Source of the DNA: Planctomycetota bacterium
Lineage (GTDB): Bacteria > Planctomycetota > UBA8742 > UBA2392
Reading direction: 5' to 3'
NCBI GenBank assembly: GCA_020638635.1
Contig: JACKIE010000003.1
Location: forward strand, 289,186-353,185
DNA length: 64,000 bases
Positions 8,484 through 16,852 of this stretch are shown piece by piece. The position numbers and the translations under genes are program-made. The notes under the pieces are model-generated. The model was given only the letters and a program-made list of their open reading frames with translations. It made no database searches and was not told where the DNA came from. The number at the start of each line of letters is the position of its first letter. Position 1 is the first letter of the stretch.

Positions 8484-8605
8484 GCGCCAGGGACAGGCAC
8501 CTTGGTGCCTGTCCCTCATCGGTGTGCACGCCCAAGGCGCGCTCTCGAGTCCGCCATGACCGCGGAAAGGGGGCAGGCACGTTCCGTGCCCGGCCCCGGT
8601 TGTGG
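8484..8605. repeat. paired palindromes, copy 2 of the ~122-bp direct repeat
   Basis: The first hairpin (8489-8516) is identical to that at 6666-6693. The second (about 8571-8597) has drifted in both arms but keeps GGGGCAGGCACG and CGTGCC. Outer flanks also match copy 1. It lies between the divergent-repeat side of the dehydrogenase and the end of the signal peptidase gene. Confidence 0.88.
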
Positions 8606-8606
8606 T

Positions 8607-10631
8607 CTAGTCGATCAGCTTCATGCCGCGCGGGGACAGGAACACGGCGAAGGGGCGGCCTACGAACAGCTTGCGCTCGACGTAGGGCATGCGCTCGACC
8701 TGGAGGTGCTTGATGTCGGCCAGCTTGATGCGCGTGTAGCCGCCGCCCTCGGTGTAGAAGTCGATGGCCGCGCGGCCCTGTGACTTGCTCGCTTGTTTCA
8801 GTTGTTCCAGGGCGGCGATCACGACGTTGCCGTCAGTCCCCGGGTCTTCCCCGCGCTCAGCGGGTGAGAAATGCGCGACGCCGCGCAAGGTGGCGTAGGC
8901 GTTCATGGGATCGCCGTCGGCGCCCGCCTTGGCCAGCAGCCGCACCAGCTCGGGTTGGGCGGACTCGTCCATGCTTCCAACGACCTCGGTGTCATCCTGC
9001 AGAAACAGGGTAATGCGCGTCCAGTAGCGGCAGTCGGCGCTGCCCGGCGAGTTGTCGCCCAGCACAAGGTAATGGTCTTCGCCCAGTTCTACCTGGAACG
9101 GCAGTTCCGGCTGATCGCTCAACCACTCCTGCACCCGTCCCACGTAGTAAACGTCGCGTTCGATTGCCTTGATCCGCAGCGTGCCGCCGCTCTCCGCGCC
9201 GCCAGTGATCTCGATGCGCGCCTTGCGCCCGCCGGCGGGCTCGGCCTTGGCCAGTTCCAGCGCTGTGGGGCCCGCCAGGTTGATACGCCCCTCGGCGTCG
9301 CGCTTTCGAAGCTGGTCCAGCAGCGGCGTGCCGACCTCGATGCGGAACTGCTCAATGCCGTCGAGCAGCAGCAACAACTCGCCGTCGGCCAGTGAGTACG
9401 CGATCTCGCGCTCGCCGGTGCCGAAGTCGATGGCGCTGGTCTGCTCAAGCGCCAGCTCGCGGCTCTGGCCGTCGGAAAGGTGGAACAGCTTGCACGCGCC
9501 CAGCGCCGGGCGCAACTCGAGCACGTAGCTGTCTTCGTCGCGCACCAGCGTGAGCACGCACTCGCCGCCTTCCTCGAGCGTGACTTCGGCGCGCAAACGC
9601 AGGTCCCCCACCATATGGCGGTTGTATCGATCCTTCGGTGTCTCGGTAGCGCCGAAGCTGGCATCGTGGTCCATCTGGTCGCCGGGTTTGTCGTCCGTTT
9701 CACCGCGCGGGAAGATCACGCTGGCGCGCTTGCGCAGGTGGATCCGGCCGTCCTCGAACTCCAGGTCGCCGTCGCGCTTGAAGTGCCTGACCCATGCGGT
9801 GTTGCTGCTGAGGTCCTCAATGATCGGCAGCCACAGCACTTCACGGGCGCGGGGCGTCTTGCGCAGCAACTCGATCCTGTCGTTGCCGGGCAGCCGCACG
9901 TAGACGTCGCCGCGCGCGATCAACACCTGCTCGCCGGGCAGGGCGATGCAGCGCTTGACGTAAGGGTCCGTGCGCCGCAGCGGGTACCTGAACACCACCG
10001 GCTCCCAGCGCTCCGGGTCGCGGTACGCGTAGGTGAACTTGTCCACCAGCACGCGGTCGCCGCTGATCGGGTCGCCCAGCAGTGTCGGCGCCATGCTGCC
10101 CGAAGGGATGCGAAACGCCTCAAGCCCGAAGTGCCACACCAGCAGCACCAGCACCAGCGCCGCCGCCAGGCTCTCCACCTGCTCGAACAGCGTGGTGATC
10201 GGCCCGCGCTTGGCCGTGCGGATGTCGCGGCCCCTGATCACCGCGCGATCGACCGAACCGCGCAGCGCCAGTGCCGCCAGCAGCGCAAGCAGGCCGGCCA
10301 GGCTGGTCCAGCCGCTGGCATGGTGCAGCGCCATGGCAAGCACCGAGCAGCCCATCAACCCCACCACCAGCCCGCCGCACAGGACGGGCGAAGCCCGCTG
10401 CGCCAGTCGGCGGTGCGTGTACCAACCCGCCGGGACCAGCAGCAGCAGCGCCAGCGTCACCGGCACGCGCAGCCACACGCCCTCAAGTTTGCTGCCCATG
10501 AACAGCGACAACAGGCCGATCACCCAAGCGGCCGCGGCGACCACGTCGGCCGCCAGCCCGCGCAGTGCGGGGCTAAGGCGCGCGTAGCCCTTGGCGGGTG
10601 CGGCTTTGATGGTGTCTGCTTCGTCGGCCAT
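8607..10631 (-). CDS. lepB: signal peptidase I with multi-helix N-terminus and ~290-residue insertion
   Basis: Type I signal peptidase boxes are present: IPSGSMAPTLLGDP with nucleophile Ser179, YVKRCIALPGE with general-base Lys226, and LGDNSPGSADCRYW (about 535) near the end. The protein is 674 residues, about twice the usual size. The first 165 residues contain about five hydrophobic segments. Between the Lys box and the final box there are about 290 extra residues with alternating beta strands resembling a jelly-roll (LamG/concanavalin-like) domain, including NRHMVGDLRLRAEVTLEE. After the last box another 130 residues follow. It removes signal peptides at the cytoplasmic membrane. The insertion must be accommodated in the periplasmic domain; its role is unknown. 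Confidence 0.88.
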   Translation of the reverse strand: MADEADTIKAAPAKGYARLSPALRGLAADVVAAAAWVIGLLSLFMGSKLEGVWLRVPVTLALLLLVPAGWYTHRRLAQRASPVLCGGLVVGLMGCSVLAMALHHASGWTSLAGLLALLAALALRGSVDRAVIRGRDIRTAKRGPITTLFEQVESLAAALVLVLLVWHFGLEAFRIPSGSMAPTLLGDPISGDRVLVDKFTYAYRDPERWEPVVFRYPLRRTDPYVKRCIALPGEQVLIARGDVYVRLPGNDRIELLRKTPRAREVLWLPIIEDLSSNTAWVRHFKRDGDLEFEDGRIHLRKRASVIFPRGETDDKPGDQMDHDASFGATETPKDRYNRHMVGDLRLRAEVTLEEGGECVLTLVRDEDSYVLELRPALGACKLFHLSDGQSRELALEQTSAIDFGTGEREIAYSLADGELLLLLDGIEQFRIEVGTPLLDQLRKRDAEGRINLAGPTALELAKAEPAGGRKARIEITGGAESGGTLRIKAIERDVYYVGRVQEWLSDQPELPFQVELGEDHYLVLGDNSPGSADCRYWTRITLFLQDDTEVVGSMDESAQPELVRLLAKAGADGDPMNAYATLRGVAHFSPAERGEDPGTDGNVVIAALEQLKQASKSQGRAAIDFYTEGGGYTRIKLADIKHLQVERMPYVERKLFVGRPFAVFLSPRGMKLID

Positions 10632-10697
10632 GGGTGCTCGCTTGCGTTACAGGGTTGCAAGCTATAGTGCGGCGTCTCGACCCACAAGGAGCCACCA

Positions 10698-11165
10698 ATG
10701 CTGAAGGAAGGCGACAAGGCCCCCGCGTTCAACCTGCCGGACCAGGACGGCAAGAAGCACAAGCTGGCCGATTACAAGGGCAAGTGGGTGGTTCTGTTCG
10801 CCTACCCCAAGGCCAACACCAGCGGCTGAACCAAAGAAGCGATCGCCTTCACCGGTCTGGTGAAGCAGTTCGAGAAGCTGGGAGCCGTCGTGCTCGGCAT
10901 CAGCCCCGACAGTGTGGCCGCCCAGAAAAAGTTCGAGGAAAAACACAAGCTGGGCGTGCGCCTGCTCAGCGACGAGGACAAATCCGTCACCACCGCATAC
11001 GGCTGCTACGGCGAAAAGAAGATGTACGGCCGCACGGTGCAGGGGATCATCCGCAGCACCTACCTGATCGACCCGCAGGGCAAGCTGGCAAGAGTCTGGA
11101 GCAAAGTCAGGGTCGAAGGCCACGCCGAAAAGGTGCTGGAGGCGTTGCAGGCAGCCAAAGCCTGA
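10698..11165 (+). CDS. selenoprotein peroxiredoxin (Bcp/PrxQ-like), Sec at codon 44
   Basis: Read from the ATG at 10698 with one in-frame TGA (10827-10829), the frame gives a complete 155-residue peroxiredoxin: GDKAPAFNLPDQDGKK, then VLFAYPKANTSG-U-TKEAI, then VVLGISPDS and a C-terminal STYLIDPQGK. In Bcp/PrxQ the equivalent site is P-x-x-T-P-G-C-T, where Cys is peroxidatic, so TGA falls exactly on the catalytic cysteine codon. A hairpin with a GGUCU loop begins 17 bases after the TGA. Selenocysteine-containing Prx-like proteins are known from other bacteria. The enzyme would reduce peroxides in the cytoplasm. The selenocysteine reading is inferred; no sel genes are in the window. GGAGCCACC precedes the start. 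Confidence 0.88.
10827..10865 (+). promoter_or_regulatory. UGA codon with candidate bacterial SECIS hairpin
   Basis: TGA at 10827-10829 is followed by a perfect 7-bp stem, CTTCACC (10847-10853) with GGTGAAG (10859-10865), closing a GGTCT loop. The loop starts 24 bases after TGA. Bacterial SECIS elements lie just 3' of the UGA and bind SelB through apical-loop guanines; the E. coli fdhF loop also carries GGUCU. Whether this organism's SelB recognises it is not shown. Confidence 0.75.
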
Positions 11166-11213
11166 ACGTTGCGGAATCCTGCCGGTTAGCCGATAATAGG
11201 GCATCGGTGCGAC

Positions 11214-12275
11214 ATGCCCATTGAGTTCAACTGCCCTCACTGCCTGCGCGGGTACACGGTTGCCGACTCCAACATCGGCAAACGCGTGAAGTGCAAGAGT
11301 TGCGGCAAGGCCATCACCGTGCCGGACCCGTCCGGCCTTTCCTTCGCCGACGACACGCGCGAGATGCGGCGGCCGTCCGGGCGCCATTCCTCAACCAAGA
11401 TCCTGCCCGAAAACCGCCCCCGCAAGGCCGAGCCGGCCAAGCGCAACGTGCCCTCGGACACCCGCAAGCTCAGCAGCGGCGCCAAGATCAGCCGCCCACT
11501 CCAGGCCGCCGAGCCCGAAGAGCCAAAGCCCGCCGCGCCCGCAGGCAAGCTGCCGCCGGGCAAACTGCCCGCGGGCCTGAAGGCGCCGCCCAAGCTGAAG
11601 ACCGGCCTGACGCGCCAGCGCCCGATGCCCGAAATCCCGCGCACGCGGTTGATCAACTTCGTGCTGCTGCTGGGCGTGGCGGCCGTGATGGTGGGTTTCT
11701 TCCTGCCCTGGTTCACGCTCCAGGTGCCGGGTTTCGATCAGCCCGTGGCGGGCTTCCAGGTGCCCCTGCTGGCGCGCGAGTTCGTGACCGCTCTCGATGC
11801 GGCCGGTTACGGCGAAAACCCGGTGATCGCCGCCATGCGCGACAACGAGACGGCGCTGTACGTGGTATTCGCACTGTACGCGTTTCCACTGCTTCTGCTG
11901 TACGGGCTGATCAACGACTGGCGTTGCGCGGCCAGGGGCAAGTCCCACTGGTGGATTCGCATCCTGGTGTTCGTAGCACCGGCGTTGCCGGGGGCCGCGG
12001 TGTACTTCAGCTTCCGCGAGGCCTTTGACTCGTGGTTCGGCACCGGCGGCCCCGGCGCGTTGCCGATCGAGCCGATGGAAGCGCTTGCCGGCGTGGGCTA
12101 CGGCGCCTGGACGTTCCTGGGCGGCTGGCTGCTGCTGCTGCTGGCGATCTTCATCGCCCCCAAGGTCAAGAAGCCGCAAACGCCGGTGCTGCCGCCGAAG
12201 AAAGATGACGAACAGGGCGACGTGCCCGAATCCTCGAAGGTTTCAAGCCCGAAGTTGTCTAAACCACGCGGTTAG
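11214..12275 (+). CDS. MJ0042-type zinc-ribbon membrane protein
   Basis: The N-terminus MPIEFNCPHCLRGYTVADS...KRVKCKSCGKAITVPDP is an MJ0042-type zinc ribbon with four Cys (CPHC/CKSC). A long basic, Pro/Lys-rich linker follows (about 45-145), then four hydrophobic segments (about 148-172, 210-232, 243-265, 292-315) and a charged tail. Such proteins are frequent in planctomycetes, but no function is established that I know of. The next gene has the same N-terminal ribbon, suggesting a duplicated or cooperating pair. Confidence 0.72.
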   Translation: MPIEFNCPHCLRGYTVADSNIGKRVKCKSCGKAITVPDPSGLSFADDTREMRRPSGRHSSTKILPENRPRKAEPAKRNVPSDTRKLSSGAKISRPLQAAEPEEPKPAAPAGKLPPGKLPAGLKAPPKLKTGLTRQRPMPEIPRTRLINFVLLLGVAAVMVGFFLPWFTLQVPGFDQPVAGFQVPLLAREFVTALDAAGYGENPVIAAMRDNETALYVVFALYAFPLLLLYGLINDWRCAARGKSHWWIRILVFVAPALPGAAVYFSFREAFDSWFGTGGPGALPIEPMEALAGVGYGAWTFLGGWLLLLLAIFIAPKVKKPQTPVLPPKKDDEQGDVPESSKVSSPKLSKPRG

Positions 12276-12351
12276 TTAGTTTTGCCGGTTGTCGTTGCGT
12301 CTCAGCGCTGATTTCGGATAATTCCTCTCATTCGCAAGCCGAGACCAACCC

Positions 12352-13086
12352 ATGCCCATTCAATTCAACTGCCCCCACTGCGGTAAAGACTACCGGGTGG
12401 CCGACGCCAACGCCGGCAAACGCTTTGCCTGCAAGCAGTGCGGCAATGCGATTGAAGTGCCCGCGGGAGGAGTCGTCGCTGCACCCCCAGCCTCTCCACA
12501 GGTTGCGGCGCCGCCCGTGGCGGCTCCGCCCGCCGCTCGCGGCCCATCCGGCCGCGGACCGCGCCTGCCGGGCGCCGGTCCCAGGGGCCCCGGCGGCCCC
12601 CGTCCCGCGGGCGCCCCCGGGCCAAGGCCCGGTGCTCCGCGCCCCTACGGGCAGCAAGGCATGCCCATGGGTGCCAAGAAAACCAGCCCCATGGCGCTGA
12701 CCAGCATGATCCTGTTCGGCGTCGGGTTCATCTGCAGCATCGGGATGTTCGTGTTCGGCCCGCTGTTCTTCCTGGCGGTACTGTGCGCGCTGGTGGGGCT
12801 GATCCTGGGTATCGTGGGCCTGGTACAGACCAAGAAGGGCGGACGCTACAAGGGCTTCGGGCTTGCGCTGGCCGGCACCATCCTTAACGGCCTGGCGCTG
12901 GGCTCCGTGGTGCTTCTGTTCGTGCTGATCATCGCCGCCGCAGCCGCGGTGATGAGCGACCCGAACCTGCAACGCCAGATCCGCGAAGAGCAGCAACGCC
13001 AGCGGCAACGCGGCTACGAAGCGCCGATTCACCGCACCTACGAAGCGCCTTCACACCGCCTGCCGGACTGGGCGGAACTGCGGTAG
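12352..13086 (+). CDS. zinc-ribbon protein with DUF4190-like membrane domain
   Basis: MPIQFNCPHCGKDYRVADANAGKRFACKQCG is a four-Cys MJ0042-type ribbon nearly identical in layout to that of the preceding gene. A Pro/Gly/Ala-rich linker (about 40-120) leads to SPMALTSMILFGVGFICSIG and LALAGTILNGLALG, the two-helix pattern of DUF4190-type small membrane domains. The tail is Gln/Arg-rich. Spacing to the previous gene is 76 bases. A bidirectional terminator follows. Function unknown; a membrane-linked sensor or scaffold is conceivable but not supported by more than architecture. Confidence 0.72.
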   Translation: MPIQFNCPHCGKDYRVADANAGKRFACKQCGNAIEVPAGGVVAAPPASPQVAAPPVAAPPAARGPSGRGPRLPGAGPRGPGGPRPAGAPGPRPGAPRPYGQQGMPMGAKKTSPMALTSMILFGVGFICSIGMFVFGPLFFLAVLCALVGLILGIVGLVQTKKGGRYKGFGLALAGTILNGLALGSVVLLFVLIIAAAAAVMSDPNLQRQIREEQQRQRQRGYEAPIHRTYEAPSHRLPDWAELR

Positions 13087-13101
13087 CGGCCGGAAAAAAG
13101 C

Positions 13102-13129
13102 AAAGAGCCCGCCCTTCGGCGGGCTCTTT
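13102..13129. terminator. bidirectional hairpin terminator
   Basis: AAAGAGCCCGCC pairs perfectly with GGCGGGCTCTTT over CTTC, with A-rich and T-rich flanks on both sides. It sits between convergent genes (ending at 13086 and 13142). Confidence 0.85.
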
Positions 13130-13141
13130 CTTTGGGGCTGC

Positions 13142-14065
13142 TTACCAGGACCAGTCGGCCACGAAGTTCTTGAAGGTCTCGCCGGCGTCCTTCTTGAACT
13201 GCGACGTGTAGCTGACCTCGACGTTTACCTGCGTGTACTTCTTCTCTGTCTTCCAGTCGTAGGTCTCCATGAAGCGCAGGACCAGGAACTTGTCACCCTT
13301 GTCGCTGTGGAACCAGTAAGCCAGGGCGTTGTCGCTGCGGCTCAGGATGATGGCCGGCTTGGCGTCCGGCGCCGCGATGCCCTTGAGGCTCTTGAGCAGC
13401 AGGGCGTAGCCGTCGGTGCCTTCCTCGGTAATCAGGTCAAGCACCTGCGTCTGGTATTCGTCCAGGTGTTCCTTGAGCTTGGCCACGTCACCCTTCTCGA
13501 TTGCATCGCGGATTTCCTTCACGCCCGGGGCGTTGTAGTCGATGCGGTACTCGTTGGCGTAGTAGCTGGACAGGTACCAGTTCTTGTCCTTCTCTTCGCC
13601 GTCGTCCGTCCACTTGGCGACGCGCACGCATTTCACGAGGTTGACCGCCTCGCCGTTCTTGACCGCGATGATGGCGTAATCGCCCACCGAGCCCTGGGCG
13701 CGCTCCGCGCCATCCTCAGAGTATCCCTTCAGCACCTTGGCCATGGAGCCGAGGTTGGTCAGCTCTTCATCGCCGTCGCTGTCCCACGACTGGCTGTCGA
13801 TGCCGTCGATGTTGTTCGGGTTGAAGCAAGCCTTCAGCGTTTCCATCTCGCCGGCCTTGGCGGCCTTGAGCGCTTTCTTGTAAACCTCCAGCGGCGCCTT
13901 GTGACCCTCTTTCACGCCGGCGTTGATCTTCAGCGCGTCCGGTGCGGGAACTCCTTCCGCAACCAGGGTAACCTTGCCGCCTTCCACCTTGTCCGCAACC
14001 ACGGGCGACACGAACATCGCGCTGAGCGCGATCGCCGCCACGCCTGCCAACAGAATCCGCTTCAT
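13142..14065 (-). CDS. secreted protein of unknown function
   Basis: A 307-residue protein with signal peptide MKRILLAGVAAIALSAMFVS and AxA-like cleavage near VVADK. The mature part is rich in Lys, Glu and Asp, with no Cys cluster and no motif I recognise. Around residues 60-170 there is a helical region followed by strands (DYAIIAVKNGEAVNLVKCVRV), reminiscent of the small 'DUF4878/nuclear transport factor 2'-like folds of secreted proteins, but that is speculative. GGGGAAGCAG lies before the start. It ends just past a shared terminator and stands alone, facing away from the acyl-CoA dehydrogenase gene. Confidence 0.65.
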   Translation of the reverse strand: MKRILLAGVAAIALSAMFVSPVVADKVEGGKVTLVAEGVPAPDALKINAGVKEGHKAPLEVYKKALKAAKAGEMETLKACFNPNNIDGIDSQSWDSDGDEELTNLGSMAKVLKGYSEDGAERAQGSVGDYAIIAVKNGEAVNLVKCVRVAKWTDDGEEKDKNWYLSSYYANEYRIDYNAPGVKEIRDAIEKGDVAKLKEHLDEYQTQVLDLITEEGTDGYALLLKSLKGIAAPDAKPAIILSRSDNALAYWFHSDKGDKFLVLRFMETYDWKTEKKYTQVNVEVSYTSQFKKDAGETFKNFVADWSW

Positions 14066-14271
14066 CTGCTTCCCCTATCTGGACGAAATCGGCCCGGCAA
14101 CAACCGGACCCAAGAGCCCAAAAGCATAGGTCACGGCTTCGTCACGTCAAATCAATCATTGGCAAATAGCGGGTTGACGCGTGACCCCTCCGTCCCCACA
14201 ACTGGCCGCTTGCGGTGCCTGCGCGCAACCGTAAACCCTGACCTGTAGACCGCGTTCACAGGAAACTCGCC

Positions 14272-15429
14272 ATGGATTTCGCCCTCACCGAAGAACAGCA
14301 GATGTTCCAGCAGGCCGCCGCCGATTTCTGCAAGAACGAAGTCGAGCCGGTCGCCATCAAGCTCGAGGCCGGCCACGAGTTCCCCATGGAACTCACGCAG
14401 AAGATGGCCGAGCTCGGCTTCATGGGCCTCGTGATCCCCGAGCAGTACGGCGGCGTGGGCGCGGACTACCTGGCCTACCTGCTGGTCGAGGGCGAGATCG
14501 CCAAGACCAGCATTTCCCTGAGCATGACCCTGGGCGCGCAGAACAGCCTGGTCGGCCTGCCGATCATGAACTTCGCCAGCGAAGAGCAAAAGCAGCAGTG
14601 GCTGCCGCCGCTGGCCAGCGGCGAAAAACTCGGCGCCTTCGCCCTCACCGAGCCCGGGGCGGGCTCCGACCCGGCGGGCATGCGCACCACGGCCGTGAAG
14701 AAGGGCGACAAGTGGGTGCTGAACGGCACCAAGCTGTACATTACAAATGGCGCGGTGGCCAAGACGCTGATCGTGTGGGCGAAGACCGGCGAGAAGCCCG
14801 ACGGCAAGCCGCTGATCAGCGCCTTCCTGGTGGATAAGGACGCCAGCCCGTTCAAGGTCGGCACCATCGAGGAAAAGATGGGCGTGCACGCCTCGCCCAC
14901 CACGGAGCTGATCTTCGAGGACTGCGAGATCCCCGCCGGGAACCTGCTGGGCAAGGAGGGCGACGGCTTCAAGGTCGCGCTGATGACCCTGAACACCGGG
15001 CGCCTCAGCGTCGCCACCCAGTGCCTGGGCCTGGCGCAGGCGGCCTACGAGCGCGCCAAGCGCTTCGCCGGCGAGCGCGAGCAGTTCGGCCAGAAGATCG
15101 CCGAGTTCCAGGGCATCGGCTTCAAGCTGGCGGACATGATCACCGAGATCAACGCGGCCAAGGGCCTGGTGTGGCACGCGGTGTGGCTGAAGGAGCAGTT
15201 CGGGCTCAGCGACCCGCGCTTCATTTCCATGGCGGCGCAAGCCAAGCTGTTCGCCAGCGAAATGGCCGAGCGCGTGACCAGCGCGGCGATCCAGGTGCAC
15301 GGCGGATACGGCTACATGCGCGAGTACCGGGTGGAAGAGTTCTTCCGCGCGGCGCGCCTGATGACCATCGTGGAAGGAACCAGCGAGATCCAGCGCCTCA
15401 CGATTTCACGCTGGGAGATGAAGGCGTAA
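14272..15429 (+). CDS. acyl-CoA dehydrogenase
   Basis: A 385-residue flavoenzyme of normal length. Family motifs: FALTEPGAGSDPAG and LNGTKLYITNG (FAD/substrate region, about 125-165), GREREQFGQ-like FAGEREQFGQKIAEFQ, IQVHGGYGYMREY and the C-terminal IVEGTSEIQRL, where Glu of VEGTSE is the usual catalytic base of short- and medium-chain enzymes. It catalyses alpha,beta-dehydrogenation of acyl-CoA, passing electrons to ETF. Chain length cannot be decided. It stands alone (no etfAB nearby). The 3' end overlaps the convergent GNAT gene by 32 bases. Confidence 0.9.
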   Translation: MDFALTEEQQMFQQAAADFCKNEVEPVAIKLEAGHEFPMELTQKMAELGFMGLVIPEQYGGVGADYLAYLLVEGEIAKTSISLSMTLGAQNSLVGLPIMNFASEEQKQQWLPPLASGEKLGAFALTEPGAGSDPAGMRTTAVKKGDKWVLNGTKLYITNGAVAKTLIVWAKTGEKPDGKPLISAFLVDKDASPFKVGTIEEKMGVHASPTTELIFEDCEIPAGNLLGKEGDGFKVALMTLNTGRLSVATQCLGLAQAAYERAKRFAGEREQFGQKIAEFQGIGFKLADMITEINAAKGLVWHAVWLKEQFGLSDPRFISMAAQAKLFASEMAERVTSAAIQVHGGYGYMREYRVEEFFRAARLMTIVEGTSEIQRLTISRWEMKA

Positions 15430-15937
15430 GTTCCCACACAATCATTTCGCCCAGGTTGGTGTCCCGTTGCGGGCCCAGCCTTTTAAAACCCAGCCTTTCC
15501 AGCATGTGGGCGCTCACTTTGTTGTCCGGCAGCGTGCGGGCGCGCACGGCCTTCACCTCTGGCTGCGCAAAACACCAGTCCAGCAGCGCTCGCGCGGCCT
15601 CTGTCGCGTAGCCCTTGCGGCGCTGCGACTCCACGATTTCGTAGCCCAGCTCGACGCGGCCGTGGGCATCCGGACCACCCTTCAGGTTGATCACGCCAGC
15701 CAGTGTCGGCTCAGCGGTGGTCACGATCAGGCGCCCCAACCACTTCAGGGCCACGCCTTTTCCTAAAGCGCTTAGCTGCGACGGGAACTGGTAATCACGC
15801 ACGCCGTCGCTCGGCCAGCCGGGCGGAATCACGGCGCCAAGCGCATCCCCCACCGCCGCCAGGTCGCCGGCCTGCGCGGCCAGCAGCAGCGGCAACTCAA
15901 AGGGCACAAGACGCAGTCGTTCTGATTCGATGAGCAC
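15398..15937 (-). CDS. GNAT N-acetyltransferase, RimJ/RimL-like
   Basis: MLIESERLRLVPFELPLLLA is the standard RimJ/RimL-type N-terminus, followed by GVINLKGGPDAHGRVELGYEIVESQRRKGYATEAARALLDWCF with the acetyl-CoA-binding RRKGYA motif, and NKVSAHMLERLGFKRLG near the end. Start is GTG at 15937. Substrate unknown; members acetylate ribosomal protein N-termini, amino acids or small molecules. Convergent overlap with the acyl-CoA dehydrogenase gene. Confidence 0.85.
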   Translation of the reverse strand: MLIESERLRLVPFELPLLLAAQAGDLAAVGDALGAVIPPGWPSDGVRDYQFPSQLSALGKGVALKWLGRLIVTTAEPTLAGVINLKGGPDAHGRVELGYEIVESQRRKGYATEAARALLDWCFAQPEVKAVRARTLPDNKVSAHMLERLGFKRLGPQRDTNLGEMIVWELTPSSPSVKS

Positions 15938-15953
15938 GTCCTAGATGTTACTG

Positions 15954-16063
15954 GCAACTGCAAAAACATGGTAACCACGTAGGACCCTGAAGGACCACGA
16001 AGTAAAGCGTGACCCGCCGTTCTTCGCGGTCCTTAGTGGTTCTTCGTGGTTAGCCGCAGTTGC
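15954..16063. repeat. ~110-bp imperfect inverted repeat
   Basis: GCAACTGC (15954-15961) pairs with GCAGTTGC (16056-16063). Inside, GGTAACCACG faces CGTGGTTAGCC and AGGACCACGAAG faces CTTCGCGGTCCT, so the whole stretch can form a long imperfect hairpin. The remaining 268 bases to 16331 contain no gene I can support. Confidence 0.7.
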
Positions 16064-16331
16064 TTTTCGTCAGAGGAATGGTGGGAGTTTACGAGTCGAA
16101 CAGCCGAGCTTTCTTTCGGGATTGGTACCCGTCGCGCCTATACTTGTCTCCGGCTTCCCTTCCGCGCCTCGAAAAAATCTGGAAATACTTTTCGCCGCTC
16201 CAAGTGCCGTTGCGCCAGCCGCTTCCGATTTCGGCCCTCGTCGTAAGTCGTGTTTTCGCGCTCGAAAAATGTGCCATCCGCCGCAATGGGTGAGGGCGGC
16301 CTTTTCCGCCCAGCCCGAACGGAGAACCAAC

Positions 16332-16784
16332 ATGGCCCGTTACCCCAACGTCCGCGGCCGCAAAGACCACAGGCCCCGCGGCCAGGACCGCATGTGGGAT
16401 GAAATCGCCATCGCCCAGCGCCTGTACCTTGAAACCGGCGGCGAAGACATCGACTTCGGCATCCGCTCCGCGCGCAACATGCTGGAGACCTACGACCGCC
16501 AACAGGAAAGCGGCGCCGCCGGCCAGGGGCTCATCACCCACGCCGAAGCCAATCGCGCCCGTGCGCAGCTCGCGAACCTGACGCGCCAGCGCGAACAGAA
16601 GTTGGCCAGGTGCCGCGCGGACATCGACGAAATGCTCGATACCGACGCGAAGGCCAAGGAGGAGACCAAGCCCGAGCCCTCCACCAGGCCGGAATCGCGC
16701 AACACCGAAGCCCCCGAGCCGCTTAAGCCCGTGGCGCCGCGCACTGCCGACGCACTGGAGCCGGTGGCCGCAGCCAGCGATTAA
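16332..16784 (+). CDS. small charged helical protein of unknown function
   Basis: The start at 16332 is chosen because GGAG lies 9 bases upstream and upstream in-frame sequence has no protein-like character. The 150-residue product begins MARYPNVRGRKDHRPRGQDR, is mostly helical and charged, and has a probable coiled-coil (about 70-105, HAEANRARAQLANLTRQREQ) and a Pro/Glu/Ala-rich disordered tail. There is no signal peptide or membrane helix. No family recognised. Confidence 0.6.
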   Translation: MARYPNVRGRKDHRPRGQDRMWDEIAIAQRLYLETGGEDIDFGIRSARNMLETYDRQQESGAAGQGLITHAEANRARAQLANLTRQREQKLARCRADIDEMLDTDAKAKEETKPEPSTRPESRNTEAPEPLKPVAPRTADALEPVAAASD

Positions 16785-16852
16785 CCGGAATGGCTCTCGC
16801 CCTGCACGTGTTCGCTTGCTGGAATCCCGAAGCGGACGAACAAGGAGAGAGC

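Noticed and set aside
10827..10829. TGA as a true stop or simple nonsense mutation in the peroxiredoxin gene
   Set aside because: The frame remains fully peroxiredoxin-like on both sides, the TGA replaces exactly the catalytic Cys codon and a SECIS-like hairpin follows, so recoding is the better explanation. It remains testable.
16060..16293. 77-residue open frame in the gap before the small helical protein
   Set aside because: No ribosome binding site at a good distance, no conserved motif, and overlapping frames are equally open.
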